Assembly (NCBI RefSeq): GCF_000330505.1
Contig: NW_004440426.1
Location: 1,030,278-1,094,277, forward strand
DNA: 64,000 bases
Reading direction: 5' to 3'
From: Entamoeba invadens IP1
Lineage: Eukaryota > Evosea > Mastigamoebida > Endamoebidae
In this document: positions 51,861 through 61,656 of the stretch, piece by piece
Layout: every line of letters begins with the position of its first letter
How positions within the stretch are numbered: position 1 is the first letter of the stretch
Notes under the pieces: model-generated
Databases searched by the model: none
What the model saw: the letters and a program-made list of their open reading frames with translations, nothing else
What the model was told of the DNA's origin: nothing
Made by a program: the position numbers and the translations under genes

Positions 51861-52406
51861 TTAGAACATCTTGTAGATTGGTTTAAAGAAGTGTTTTGGA
51901 GCCTTCTTGTCAGCATCAGCGGTCTTTGGCTTGACAACTCTCTTTTCCTTTTCAGTCAAGACGATCTCGATGTGGGATGGGGAGCTTGCGAAGGTGTTAA
52001 TTGAACCATGAGCTCTGTACAATCTTCTTCTGGTTTGTCTCGCCTGATGGACGCAGATGTGGCTGATGACGAGGAGGTTAGTATTCAAGCCCTTAGCCTT
52101 GGCGTTGTCGACAGCGCTCTTAATCAACTTCAAGATGAAGTTGCACGACTTGACTGGCCATCTTCCAAAAGCACAGTTCATTCCCTTTGTCTGGGCAGAT
52201 CTTCCAACACCACCGTTGTGCTTTCTGAATGGAACACATTCCTTTCTCTTCAAGACATTGTTCAAGTACGCCTGAGCGCGGGTCACCTTCATGCCCTTAA
52301 TGGCGGCAGCAGTGTTCAACGTGTTTTTGAAATGGACTTTCAAATCGTCCCCACGCGCCATGGAGGTTTTCGTCGTGTTTTGCGGCTTGAATGTGTACTT
52401 AACCAT
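51861..52406 (-). CDS. RPL17: 60S ribosomal protein L17 (uL22)
   Basis: 181 residues. Eukaryotic uL22 signatures are present: VHFKNTLNTAAAIKGM, the AQAYLNNVLKRKECVPFR helix, HNGGVGRSAQTKG and RQTRRRLYRAHGSIN. It is a component of the large ribosomal subunit near the exit tunnel. Length and basic character are normal. A GAACTTAA motif lies about 20 bases upstream of the ATG. Single exon. Confidence 0.97.
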   Translation of the reverse strand: MVKYTFKPQNTTKTSMARGDDLKVHFKNTLNTAAAIKGMKVTRAQAYLNNVLKRKECVPFRKHNGGVGRSAQTKGMNCAFGRWPVKSCNFILKLIKSAVDNAKAKGLNTNLLVISHICVHQARQTRRRLYRAHGSINTFASSPSHIEIVLTEKEKRVVKPKTADADKKAPKHFFKPIYKMF

Positions 52407-52425
52407 TCCAAATAGCGAGCCAATT

Positions 52426-52433
52426 TTAAGTTC
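52426..52433 (-). promoter_or_regulatory. GAAC promoter motif of the RPL17 gene
   Basis: Minus-strand GAACTTAA lies upstream of the ATG at 52406. Confidence 0.5.
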
Positions 52434-52622
52434 GATTTAGGGTTTTCTTTGCTCTGAAGCTATGTTTTTTTTTGTTATTCTATTTGTTATTTTGTTTTAA
52501 TTATTTACTTTTTTTGAGAACTATAATCTTCGTGATTGACAAGTTAACAAGTGACAAGAAGTTAAACGAGATTGACACGCACAAATCTATTTGGGCGAAA
52601 CGTAAAATTTAGTTAGAAGACA

Positions 52623-53246
52623 ATGCAAAGAGGACGTGCGACAATTAACGAAACTAACCAAAACAATTCCGAGAAACAACGACTGAACTCTCCAATGAAG
52701 GATTACTTTTTGCACAACTCGATGAACACCCCAATGACTGACATTTTGTGCAAGTGGAGTTCTTCGCAACAATGTCGGATTATTTACACAACAGAGCGAT
52801 TCGAGTTCTCAACTAAAGCGATCTGGAGTGTTTTACATGGCCGGAGGAATGTGATGTGCTTGGTTGTCACAGACAACGACGATGTGTTTGGTTCGTTTCA
52901 CTCTCTCATTCCTGAGAGACGGTCTGCAATCGTTTCAAATGACAAAAAGCATTTTGTCTTCACACTCAGAAATTCATTCAACATCCAGCCCACTCGTTTC
53001 TTTCAAAACTCCACCAATGAAAACCAAATGATCATTCACAGAGACTACCAAAATAGCTGGGTCTTTGGTGTTGGGTACGGTTATCACATCAGGAGCGAAG
53101 GGAAAAGTTACATTGGCTCTGCTTCGGGAGAACAACTCCAACGAGGGTATTGTGACCACATTGGTCTCAACTCTGACATATTCACCAGGTCGCACTACCC
53201 AGACCACTTTAACTTCTCGCAAATTATCTTCTTGCAAATGTACTGA
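52623..53246 (+). CDS. TLDc-domain protein
   Basis: 207 residues. The TLD domain (about 38-205) starts ILCKWSSSQQCRIIYTTERF and ends GLNSDIFTRSHYPDHF...IIFLQM, with a central NDDVFGSFHS and WVFGVGYGYHI. TLDc proteins are involved in oxidative-stress resistance and V-ATPase regulation in other eukaryotes, and Entamoeba has a sizeable TLD family. N-terminal about 35 residues are polar. Divergent from RPL17, with about 217 bases between. Confidence 0.85.
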   Translation: MQRGRATINETNQNNSEKQRLNSPMKDYFLHNSMNTPMTDILCKWSSSQQCRIIYTTERFEFSTKAIWSVLHGRRNVMCLVVTDNDDVFGSFHSLIPERRSAIVSNDKKHFVFTLRNSFNIQPTRFFQNSTNENQMIIHRDYQNSWVFGVGYGYHIRSEGKSYIGSASGEQLQRGYCDHIGLNSDIFTRSHYPDHFNFSQIIFLQMY

Positions 53247-53551
53247 AACTGTAAAACATTCATCTCTTTGTTCTTGTATGGGTTTTATTTATAACTATTA
53301 CGTCATGACTTATTTATAAAGCAAGTCGCTTATTTCCAAACTTTTTATTTGGGTTTTTAATCTTGATTTTTACCCATTTCTGTTGACTTGTATTATTCGA
53401 GTTATATCTTAGGCATTTTAAATGAATATTTAAAGGAAAAACACCTAAGATTCAATGAACTTTTCATGAAATATTTTGGGGAAAATTAATAAGAGACAAA
53501 GAAAACTGAAAAAGGAACAGATAATCAAGAAAAAGACGTGTATAAAAGTGC
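53247..53551. other. Intergenic with promoter of the Lys-rich gene
   Basis: AT-rich; GTGTATAAAAG at about 53536-53546 is a TATA-like element just before the ATG at 53552. Confidence 0.4.
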
Positions 53552-54397
53552 ATGAAAAACTTGAAAAGCAGTATGTCAGAACTTGAAGATAATCTGATGG
53601 GAGATGTCTCTGTTCACACCGATGATGAACACCACTCTCCTCTTGTTGTAACCGATGGCGAAGGCGCCCAGCAGCAAACTGAGACTCACACAGATAGTTC
53701 AGTATTACCAAAAGCCGAGACTCAACCAAATTTGGTGAATCCACCAACCACCGAAGAACACAAAGACGAACAAAAGGAAGCCGAAGTCCACGTGGAAGAA
53801 GAACAAAACACGAAAGAACCGTGCGAGTGTTGTGAATGTGTTCAACATGAGTTGGAATTGAACTCCAATGAGGAGGTGGAAGAGGACAAATCGTCTGAAG
53901 AAAACGACGAGTCTTCTGATAACGGCGACAAGAAAAAAGCGAAAAAGGCGAAGAAAGAGGACAAACGCGACAAAAAGCACCACAAAGAGATCTTCAAGGC
54001 AATGGAAAAGGCAGAAAAGAATAAGGCGAAGTTAGAAAAGAAGAAGAAGAAAGAGGAGTCTAAAGCCGACAAAGTTGTTGATGGAGTTCTTCAAAAAGAC
54101 GAGAAAACGTACATCAAGCAGCTTAAAAAGGATGAAAAGGCTGAAGCTGAACAGACAAAGAAACAAGAGAAGAAAGACAAGAAAGACAAGAAAAAGGCAG
54201 ATAAGAAAAACAAGAAGAACGAAGACAGTAAAAAGATTAAAGCAAATAAAGAAGAAGAGGAAAACGAGAAACAAAGCAAAAAGGAAGCAAAGAAGTTGAA
54301 AAAAGCACAAAAGAAAGAAGAAAAGAAAAGCAAAAAAGACAAGAAGAGTAAAAAGGATAAGAAGAAAGATAAAAAGAAAGACAAGAAGAAAAAATAA
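53552..54397 (+). CDS. Highly charged Lys/Glu-rich (KEKE) protein
   Basis: 281 residues. N-terminal about 100 residues are acidic and polar with a CECCECVQ cysteine cluster (about 91-98). The C-terminal about 170 residues are almost entirely Lys, Glu and Asp in a KKEKK-type repeat. A second ATG at codon 7 (MSELEDN) may be the true start. Such tails occur in nucleolar or ribosome-associated proteins. The opposite-strand frames are low-complexity shadows. Confidence 0.65.
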   Translation: MKNLKSSMSELEDNLMGDVSVHTDDEHHSPLVVTDGEGAQQQTETHTDSSVLPKAETQPNLVNPPTTEEHKDEQKEAEVHVEEEQNTKEPCECCECVQHELELNSNEEVEEDKSSEENDESSDNGDKKKAKKAKKEDKRDKKHHKEIFKAMEKAEKNKAKLEKKKKKEESKADKVVDGVLQKDEKTYIKQLKKDEKAEAEQTKKQEKKDKKDKKKADKKNKKNEDSKKIKANKEEEENEKQSKKEAKKLKKAQKKEEKKSKKDKKSKKDKKKDKKKDKKKK

Positions 54398-54405
54398 GTC
54401 ACTTT

Positions 54406-55284
54406 TTATTTTGTTCCGTTGAACACACGTTTGAAGCACTCCGGAAGCATCGGCATCGCACCTTCTTGTGAACAGACATAGGAAGCCACTTCACTTGCAT
54501 ACCGTTGCGATTCCTCAACGGTATAATTCTTTAAGATACATGACACAAAAACGGCGGTAAAGGAATCCCCCGCTCCAACAGTATCGACTACTTGTGTTGG
54601 CGTGGCTTCGAGATACACACATTTGTCATTGTATAACACATAACTTCCTTTGTCACCAAGAGTCAGTAATGAATACTTCATATTGTAGAGGGAATGAATC
54701 TGTTTCATGACTTGAAGATCATCTCCTGATATAGCACATAAAGAACCGACTATTTGAACCTCCTCATCACTCATTTTGACGACATTTGACAGTGATAAAC
54801 TCTCTTTCACGATTTCTGCAGTGTAATACTTCTGTCGCAGATTCACATCAAAGACTCGAAGAGAATCGACAGGCATCGCCTTGAGAAACTTCATGATGCT
54901 TTGATGCGTTTCTTCAGAGCGTTGAGCAATTGTACCAAAACAGACACATTTCGCATTCTGAGACAATGAAAACTCTTTATCCGTAAGAACAAGATGATCC
55001 CAAGCGACATTCTCTTTCACTTTGTATTGTGGAATGCCGTTATGCAGTGTGATCTCTACAGTGGATGTCTCATAAGGGACAAAAGGTTCGATGCAGCGCA
55101 CGCCAAATTGTTCCATCCTTAAGAGGGCCTCGCGACCCAACTCGTCATCGCCGACACGTGTGATCCCATACGACTCAAACCCGAATTGCCCCATATACAT
55201 TGCAAAGTTGGTGGGAGCACCACCTTGTTTACGGACGGTATCGAAAATGTCCCATACTACTTCACCAATGCCAATTGCAATCAT
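54406..55284 (-). CDS. PfkB-family sugar kinase (fructokinase-like)
   Basis: 292 residues from the preferred ATG. The longer frame to 55362 adds 26 residues with no family match. The ribokinase-fold motifs are GGAPTNFAMYM (about 21-31) and DTVGAGDSFTA (about 234-244), whose Asp is the catalytic base. GIGEVVWDIF opens the domain as in fructokinases. It would phosphorylate a hexose such as fructose with ATP. The gene converges with the Lys-rich gene, only 8 bases apart. Confidence 0.9.
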   Translation of the reverse strand: MIAIGIGEVVWDIFDTVRKQGGAPTNFAMYMGQFGFESYGITRVGDDELGREALLRMEQFGVRCIEPFVPYETSTVEITLHNGIPQYKVKENVAWDHLVLTDKEFSLSQNAKCVCFGTIAQRSEETHQSIMKFLKAMPVDSLRVFDVNLRQKYYTAEIVKESLSLSNVVKMSDEEVQIVGSLCAISGDDLQVMKQIHSLYNMKYSLLTLGDKGSYVLYNDKCVYLEATPTQVVDTVGAGDSFTAVFVSCILKNYTVEESQRYASEVASYVCSQEGAMPMLPECFKRVFNGTK

Positions 55285-55391
55285 CAAATTATTAGTTTCT
55301 GTATTAAAAAAGAAAGCAGAAATGTTCAATTCATGTGATGTTATGTTGTGTATAAAAAACACTAATTGAAAGGGTTCAATGTGATATTAAA

Positions 55392-56300
55392 TTAACAACA
55401 ACCTGCTTGTTCCTTTGGCACTGCAGAAGATGCAGCTTGTTGTTGAGGGACAATAGAGACTCTTTCCTTTTCCGTCTCTGTTTGTGTTAAAGGTTTTGGG
55501 TTATATTTGGCGATGATGGAATCGGCTAACGTTTCAAAAAGTTGCGTCACTGGTTTGTCGAGTGCAGCAGAACATTCAAGATACATATACCCTATCTGTT
55601 CAGCCATCTTCTCCCCTTCTTCCTTCTCGACTTTTCGTTGTCCATTGATATCAATTTTGTTCCCAACTAATATTTTACACAACGCATTCTGTGAACTCCC
55701 ACCAACAGCATCAGCCCATGACTTCACGGCTTCAAATGAATCACGGTTGGTCACATCAAACATCACTATGATACCATGACACCCCCGATAATAACCGGCT
55801 GTCATCGATCGAAAACGTTCTTGTCCGGCTAGATGTGAATCTTTCATTAATCGGTAACTACTTACTTGGAGATCTGTAAAAGACTCCATATGAATAAATA
55901 AGAAACAAACCGGTATCCCCTATTTTGTCAGTTCAAGTGCTCATTCAAACACATAAATACCAATGAAGAACAAACAGATTTGAAGTTTATATTTGTTTTT
56001 ATTGTTTTTTTGTTCATAGCTCTCGATGTTAATACATCTAAATAAGTAATCATTATATATAGTTTATATAGAGTAAATAATTAGTACATCCAATACATTC
56101 ATTCAGAGATGTCAAAAATGGTATACTAAAAGACTGTACAAACAAACCTTTGGGACAAACTCCACGCCAAGTGTCGATTGTGTATTTGAAAGGAAAACAT
56201 TGTTCACATACTTTTGAATGACAGCGGTTTTCCCAACGCCACTCTCCCCTATGAATATGATTTTCAAAGGTATTGCGGGTTTGTGATGTGTGGAAGCCAT
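55392..56300 (-). CDS. Rab GTPase, gene with a damaged or unresolved middle
   Basis: The 3' part (55392-55828) encodes AGQERFRSMTAGYYRG, NKIDIN, ECSAAL and a prenylatable end ...GCC. The 5' part (56148-56300, start ATG 56300) encodes the P-loop GESGVGKT (18-25) and ends GVEFVPK at a GTTTGT donor. Between them the switch II motif WDTAG is missing from the obvious frame, which reads DSHLAGQERF. A GTTTGT...TAG intron (55829-55910) would instead join GDT to AGQERF, but that middle exon has an in-frame stop and no good acceptor. Either a diverged Rab, a pseudogene, or sequence errors. Rab proteins direct vesicle traffic. Confidence 0.7.
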
Positions 56301-56310
56301 CAAATTAATA

Positions 56311-56354
56311 ATGAGTTCTTTTTTTTTTAAAAGGAAAAGAAAAAAGGAACTCAT
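56311..56354. promoter_or_regulatory. Shared divergent promoter with mirrored GAACTCAT motifs
   Basis: GAACTCAT occurs on the minus strand at 56311-56318 for the Rab gene and on the plus strand at 56347-56354 for the neighbour. They are separated by a purine/T-rich spacer, and the two ATGs are 68 bases apart. The motifs sit 10-15 bases upstream of each start. Confidence 0.6.
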
Positions 56355-56368
56355 CTCAAAAACTCCAT

Positions 56369-56767
56369 TTGATGAGCGACTCTGCTAACATCGTAGCACA
56401 GCCAAAACCATTCAGAGCTGTGCCGTGCCAACCAAAACCACTTAAGATCGACCAACAAGATGTTCAGCCATCCGATCAATTGAGTGAGTCAAATTCAATG
56501 TCAAGCTTCACTGACGAGGAAGTCAAAAATTTGTTGCTATTCAAAGAAACGCCAGCATCTAATGGTTCAACAAACGCAACACCCAACGGAAGAGACTTAT
56601 ATACGCCACCAAACAGATGTGAAAACCCAGACATTTCAGAGTCTGTCTTCGAACAATCCGCTTCAATTGCTATCAATAGTCCGGTACAGGAATTCACTGG
56701 ATGTGGACTTACAGACTTGTCTCCACCACAATACTCACAAATCGCAAGAGGGTTCTCCGGGTGGTAA
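56369..56767 (+). CDS. Small disordered hypothetical protein
   Basis: 132 residues, polar and rich in Pro, Ser, Gln and Asn, without a domain. It shares a 68-bp promoter with the Rab gene. The second in-frame ATG (codon 2) is equally likely as the start. The open frame is continuous and not a shadow of another gene, but function is unknown. Confidence 0.55.
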   Translation: MMSDSANIVAQPKPFRAVPCQPKPLKIDQQDVQPSDQLSESNSMSSFTDEEVKNLLLFKETPASNGSTNATPNGRDLYTPPNRCENPDISESVFEQSASIAINSPVQEFTGCGLTDLSPPQYSQIARGFSGW

Positions 56768-57545
56768 TCGTCTCGGGGTGTATGGCTCAAGTTGCTTGTC
56801 TCCTCTCATTAATCTATGTAAAACCTTCGTCTTTTCTTCTCATCACCACTTTTTGTTTCTCACAATAGTGCTAAACCAAAGCAAAAACACCTCTTTTGTC
56901 TTTTCCTGAGAAAAAGTCCTTTTCCTCTTGAAATTTTGGTTCTATGGAGCTTTTCCTTATTTCTTGCGTGTTTGTTCACAGAAAAATATTTCGAAGCCGT
57001 CGATTGGTCATTCGATTTTTATTATAATTGGGTGGTACAGAAAATCCCGTTCAAATGGCAGTGATCCAACTCAATACAAGCAGAAAAAATATAACAGATC
57101 AAAGATGTGAAGTACCGTTGAATTTGCCGAACTCTTTTGTTCTTTCGTGGAAATTTTGTTGAGTTTGCAGTAAAACAGTTAAAAATCGAATTGGCAATTG
57201 TATTAAAAAAAATAGAATTTTTTTACGTACAATTCTCCGGAAAAGTGACTCAACAAACGGGGGAATACAACCCTAAATATCTATTATTATAATAAGCAAA
57301 AATAGTTTTTCGGCAGTCAACAATGGCACAAATCTGTTATTACTTTTATATTATATTCTACTATATATGAATTTCAGTATATTCAATAATAATATTTCAT
57401 TCAATAAGTTATAATAATAAATTATTTTTATAACCTTTTTTTTCTAGTTCAAATAACTATTTATTTCTATTGATAATGATAAAGAGCACTCAATGGTTTT
57501 ATTTACTTGAAATATAGAATTTGTCATTGTGTTGGTATAGTAAAA
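56768..57545. other. AT-rich intergenic
   Basis: Short frames at 56928-57110 and elsewhere lack family features. Nothing else recognised. Confidence 0.5.
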
Positions 57546-59375
57546 TTAATTATTTAAATAATTCCTCGACGCGAAAGGAGTAGTGGTGATGTTGAAAGGA
57601 GTCCACTTGCACTCAAGTGCGTCTCTTGTGACACTTTTGAGTCTCTGTTCTTTGAGTTCGGGCATGTTAAAGTCGAAAAACTCCGGTTTAAACGCCCCGT
57701 CTGATCTTCCAAGGAGGGAGATAATTCCTGGAGGGACTTCACCTGGGCACATTTCATTAAAGTTGGTTAATATCTTAACAAGAGTGTCAGCCGTCAAATG
57801 TGGACACACATCCCCACGCGTCTCTTCCAATAAATTCTTCTGAGAGAGCACAAGCACTCTTGCTATTTCCTTAACGATCACTAAGTTGTCCTTCTCGACG
57901 AGAAATTCCTTCATTTTGAACTCAAAGTCGGACATCATTCCTAACATCATTTGAATTTGGAAACCATTCATTAAAGTGCAATGTCCATGGGTAACTTCCT
58001 CTGCAAAAACAATATTAAACAACCTGAACATATCTGACACAACAACCACTTGAAATGGGTGGTACATCCGGAATTCTTTGATTTGCTTGATGACTGCATT
58101 GAACTCAAGGAGGAATGGCTTTTCAGTACACCCACTTTTGAATGACGCAACACAAGCGGTACTCAGTCTCTCTTCAAACAGTTTCATCAGTCGCCAATGA
58201 CACTTTGACATCGTCTTATGGAGATCATCGAGAAAAGAACCGAGGCCCTCTACTCGTTGTTTTGAGAAGATGTTAGTGTAGAGGGTGAGTATTTGCGATA
58301 TCGAGGAGTATAAATAGATACACAGTCGGAGTGGTAATATATCAGAAGAGATATATCCGTTCAATTGCAATAAGACGACTTGTGAAAGAGCGGACGTTGC
58401 TGTAAATTTGTCGGTAGTCAACGTGTTGAAGATTAAATGCGTCAAAATGGTGTTGTCAGTGTTTTTTGCCTTCTCTTCCATTTCAAGAAACGACGAATTT
58501 CTGTTAATGTCTTGAACAAAGGCATCTTCGTCTGCTGAAAGTGCTTCGACTGTTGACCGAAGAGACGAGTTCTCTCGCACTTTGAATTTCTGAATTTGAT
58601 TTGTTCTAAAGCTTTGTTGTCGTTGTGGAGTAATAGAAGATGGCGGTGATATTTCAACGACCTTTGAAGATGGGGAAGAGTCTGGTGATCTGTCTGTACA
58701 CGAACCTGTGTGTCGATGGGATGGTTTTTGGTCTTCTTTTTGGATTTGTTGGATAGTATAAGGGGATGGGGAGGTTTGTCTCTTTGTGAAGTCAAAATCG
58801 GATAGATCGAGTGAATTTTTGTTTCGCGCCGTTTGAACGGAGATTTGCACTTTTCGCTTTGGAATGCATGACGAGGAAGCGGATTGAGATAAAATCGATT
58901 TTGTCGGGGAATTACTCAACGAAGAGCTTAAAGAAGAATTTGCGGATTGTGAAAGAATGGTCTGCTTACCTACCTTTTCAAGACGGGATGAGTGTCCCCC
59001 ATTCCCAAAAATGATATCCAAGTGGACATGGAAATCTCCAAACGAAGACGAATATTCTTCTTTTAATTGACGAGTTTCATTGCCTAAGATGACATAATCA
59101 GAAAGGTTTAAAGAGACTGTAGCTATTGGATTGTTTTGTGTGAAGTAAGTCAGTTTAAGTGGTTTTGGCTTTAAAACACTCTTTGAATATTGAAAAGTCG
59201 AAGTAAAAGAAAATTCTTCTTTAACATCTTTGTTCAGTGGAATTGGCATTGTTGTCCCATTACTGTCCCCTCGATTCCATGTAATGCGGAGAACAGGAAG
59301 GTTTTCTGGAATAGTATCGAAAACTATTTGCCGGATGACGACTCGCACTTTGCATTTGATGTCGTGCGTTTTCAT
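57546..59375 (-). CDS. NT-C2 domain protein (EEIG1/EHBP1 type) with Dilute-like C terminus
   Basis: 609 residues. Residues about 3-125 form an N-terminal C2 domain of the EEIG1/EHBP1 kind (KCKVRVVIRQIVFDTIPENLPVL, FGDFHVHLDIIF). About 130-290 is Ser-rich and disordered. About 310-590 is helical with a resemblance to dilute-like cargo-binding domains (FNTLTTDKFTATSALSQVVLLQLNG). Proteins of this layout link membranes to the actin cytoskeleton or Rab/myosin complexes. A GAACTTT motif is upstream at 59387-59393. Confidence 0.7.
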   Translation of the reverse strand: MKTHDIKCKVRVVIRQIVFDTIPENLPVLRITWNRGDSNGTTMPIPLNKDVKEEFSFTSTFQYSKSVLKPKPLKLTYFTQNNPIATVSLNLSDYVILGNETRQLKEEYSSSFGDFHVHLDIIFGNGGHSSRLEKVGKQTILSQSANSSLSSSLSNSPTKSILSQSASSSCIPKRKVQISVQTARNKNSLDLSDFDFTKRQTSPSPYTIQQIQKEDQKPSHRHTGSCTDRSPDSSPSSKVVEISPPSSITPQRQQSFRTNQIQKFKVRENSSLRSTVEALSADEDAFVQDINRNSSFLEMEEKAKNTDNTILTHLIFNTLTTDKFTATSALSQVVLLQLNGYISSDILPLRLCIYLYSSISQILTLYTNIFSKQRVEGLGSFLDDLHKTMSKCHWRLMKLFEERLSTACVASFKSGCTEKPFLLEFNAVIKQIKEFRMYHPFQVVVVSDMFRLFNIVFAEEVTHGHCTLMNGFQIQMMLGMMSDFEFKMKEFLVEKDNLVIVKEIARVLVLSQKNLLEETRGDVCPHLTADTLVKILTNFNEMCPGEVPPGIISLLGRSDGAFKPEFFDFNMPELKEQRLKSVTRDALECKWTPFNITTTPFASRNYLNN

Positions 59376-59386
59376 TCAACTACTTT

Positions 59387-59393
59387 AAAGTTC
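59387..59393 (-). promoter_or_regulatory. GAAC promoter motif of the NT-C2 gene
   Basis: Minus-strand GAACTTT lies about 12 bases upstream of the ATG at 59375. Confidence 0.4.
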
Positions 59394-59943
59394 TTTCCTA
59401 TCAAGAATATAAGTTTGGTGAAACTTAGAAAAATTTGCTTTGTTTTTTGAGAGTATTTCATGGGTTGTAAAATTTGACGTATTTATCGGGAAAATTAGCA
59501 AACAAAGTCTCTAAACGAAGAACATGAAGGTAATGGGAGATAATCAATAATTAACAATCCATGGTATAATTCTGTCAATAGGTTTACTAACGGTATTGCT
59601 ACGTTTGTTTGTTTAAAATGGGAAGGATTAACATATTATTATCAACCAAATAAATAGAAGTCTTTAGATACATTCCAATTGGTTTATACGATAAAATATA
59701 TAGAATATATAATATATAAAGACATATTATTATATTTTAATTTTAACATAAAAAACAAATGGATATTAATTTCTAACTGTTATAACAAAGTAATTGAATG
59801 GTTTATTAATTGATAAAATATAGTACAACAAAAGAAGTGTAAACGAAGTATTTCTGTTGGCAAACTGGTATAGTTCAATCTTGCGTTTTAAGGAGTCACA
59901 CCACAACTTCCACAAAATAAGAATACAGTGGATTATGAGGATG
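59394..59943. other. AT-rich intergenic
   Basis: Nothing recognised. The start of a plus-strand frame (59857) is an antisense shadow of the next gene. Confidence 0.45.
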
Positions 59944-60594
59944 TCAGTCCGTTACAGGAACATCAAAACACTTTTGGATGAGTTGGTTGTTCTTTTCGAA
60001 AACAAAGGAATCCTTTCCTATGAGCTTGCAAGTGATCAGCTCGATGACCCCCCTCCCTATTGTTTCAATTTCTTTTTGTGTATAAATTTGTTTTCCGTCG
60101 AATACCCTATACACCTCTTCATGTGGAGGTACATCCCGTCGTTTGTTGAATTGAACCCACCTGATCTGAAACCCCAACACAAACAACATGTCACATATGA
60201 AATAGAGGGACTGATCAATCCGGTTCTTTTTAATGCGCGTCGTTGCCGTATCTGTTTTGATCCCATGCTCGATGTCAAATGTACATATTTGTTGTATTTT
60301 CTCCTCGACGAAATGCGAAAAAAAGACTTCGTCGTTGTCCGCGAATTTGACTGAGTCAATGTTGTAAAAAGGGAGTGTGATTTTCGATTTTGTCTTTTGC
60401 TGGGAAACAGTGACAACAGCCCGCTGGTTGAGAAGGCCGATGCAAAATGCGACAGTCGCCGACTGGTAATTGCGCTTGTGGGCGTACTCCCCGCACTTCA
60501 CGCTCTTCTTCATACAATCTAAATATGTTTTTGTTTTTTGTCGCCTTTTACTTATCGTCCTTCTGACTGTTCTATTTCGATCAGCATTCACCAC
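59944..60594 (-). CDS. Hypothetical basic protein
   Basis: 216 residues with no recognised family. The N terminus is very basic (NRTVRRTISKRRQKTK), which could serve as a nuclear signal. The rest is mixed alpha/beta with aromatic blocks (SLYFICDMLFVLGFQIRWVQF). A 165-codon plus-strand frame overlaps. The minus frame is chosen because it is longer and reads through with ordinary composition, but the choice is not certain. Confidence 0.5.
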   Translation of the reverse strand: MVNADRNRTVRRTISKRRQKTKTYLDCMKKSVKCGEYAHKRNYQSATVAFCIGLLNQRAVVTVSQQKTKSKITLPFYNIDSVKFADNDEVFFSHFVEEKIQQICTFDIEHGIKTDTATTRIKKNRIDQSLYFICDMLFVLGFQIRWVQFNKRRDVPPHEEVYRVFDGKQIYTQKEIETIGRGVIELITCKLIGKDSFVFEKNNQLIQKCFDVPVTD

Positions 60595-61152
60595 CCGCTT
60601 TGCTCACTAACTCGGGCTAAAATTAAGCTGTTCAAAACACACAAAGATGATGGTATTTTGGGGTTCGTTTTTCATATGTTGCAGTTTTATTTTAAGAATG
60701 CTTGTTCGGGAATTCACACGATCTAAAATGTTTTGTTACTTTTGATTGCCAAAGATCAACCCTCTTAGCCCATCATTTGGCTTTTTTCCTTGTTTTTTTG
60801 ACTCTTTTCGAGTAATATTATGATTCAAATAATATTAACAATTGCAACAATTCTTGCTTCTTTGCACCACTTGAGTTGCTTTAACCAGTTGAGTTGCGGT
60901 TTGTGCTTTATATTTATTAGGACTATCAGAATAATGTTTTTAAAAGGAGGGTTTTGGTAAATAATTTTTCAAAGGATTTTTATCTATGGTTCATCAGTAA
61001 TTATGTAAAACTTTTGGACTATTTTAAAATGTTCCCATGGTCGATGGTTTATTGGTTTTTTTATAAAGTCGTTTTAAAAAATCTTTTATCTCCCATGCAT
61101 GTTAATGTATTACTATTAAGTTACCATTACAAAACTTAACTATTTCACAATA
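60595..61152. other. AT-rich intergenic up to transposon
   Basis: No gene recognised. Confidence 0.5.
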
Positions 61153-61580
61153 CAGTGCTCATTGGTTTCAAATCGATAATATTTTTTAATAAATCGATTA
61201 TGTTTTTATATTTTCGACAGTATTTTTTATGGTTTATATTGTATTTAATGAATTATATTACTTTTAATGAAATAGACTGTGTTTTTTATAAATTATATAG
61301 CATTTGATGAAAGTGATTATATTTGTTATAAATTATATGGCATTTTTCTAATTTATACAACATTTTTAGTAAAATCAATAGTTTTTTTCTAAAATATATA
61401 GGATTTTTGATAACTTATATAACTTTTGTTTGAAAATATTTTGCTTTTTTTACAAATTATTGGATATTCCCGAATATTAGGAATAAAAATACACATAATA
61501 AGCAAGTTATTATTTGTTAAAAATACTTAATATGTAACTATATTTATACTATTATATAACTAAATTTTAATCTATTTTTA
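61153..61580 (+). repeat. Left 428-bp terminal inverted repeat
   Basis: Near-perfect reverse complement of 63149-63576. Confidence 0.93.
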
Positions 61581-61656
61581 TTTAGAACCTCTTCACAATG
61601 AGGATATTTTTTTAACATAATTATGTATATTTAAATAACGGGCAAAAAATGATATC

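Noticed and set aside
54032..54439. Minus-strand Phe/Leu-rich frames opposite the Lys-rich gene
   Set aside because: Antisense of AAG/AAA repeats; typical low-complexity shadow.
55911..55939. Middle exon of the Rab gene as a confident CDS exon
   Set aside because: The frame leading into AGQERF has TGA just upstream and no in-frame acceptor, so it is reported only as a possibility.
59857..60354. 165-codon plus-strand frame
   Set aside because: Overlaps the longer minus-strand frame 59944-60594 and has no domain or promoter. Not fully excluded.
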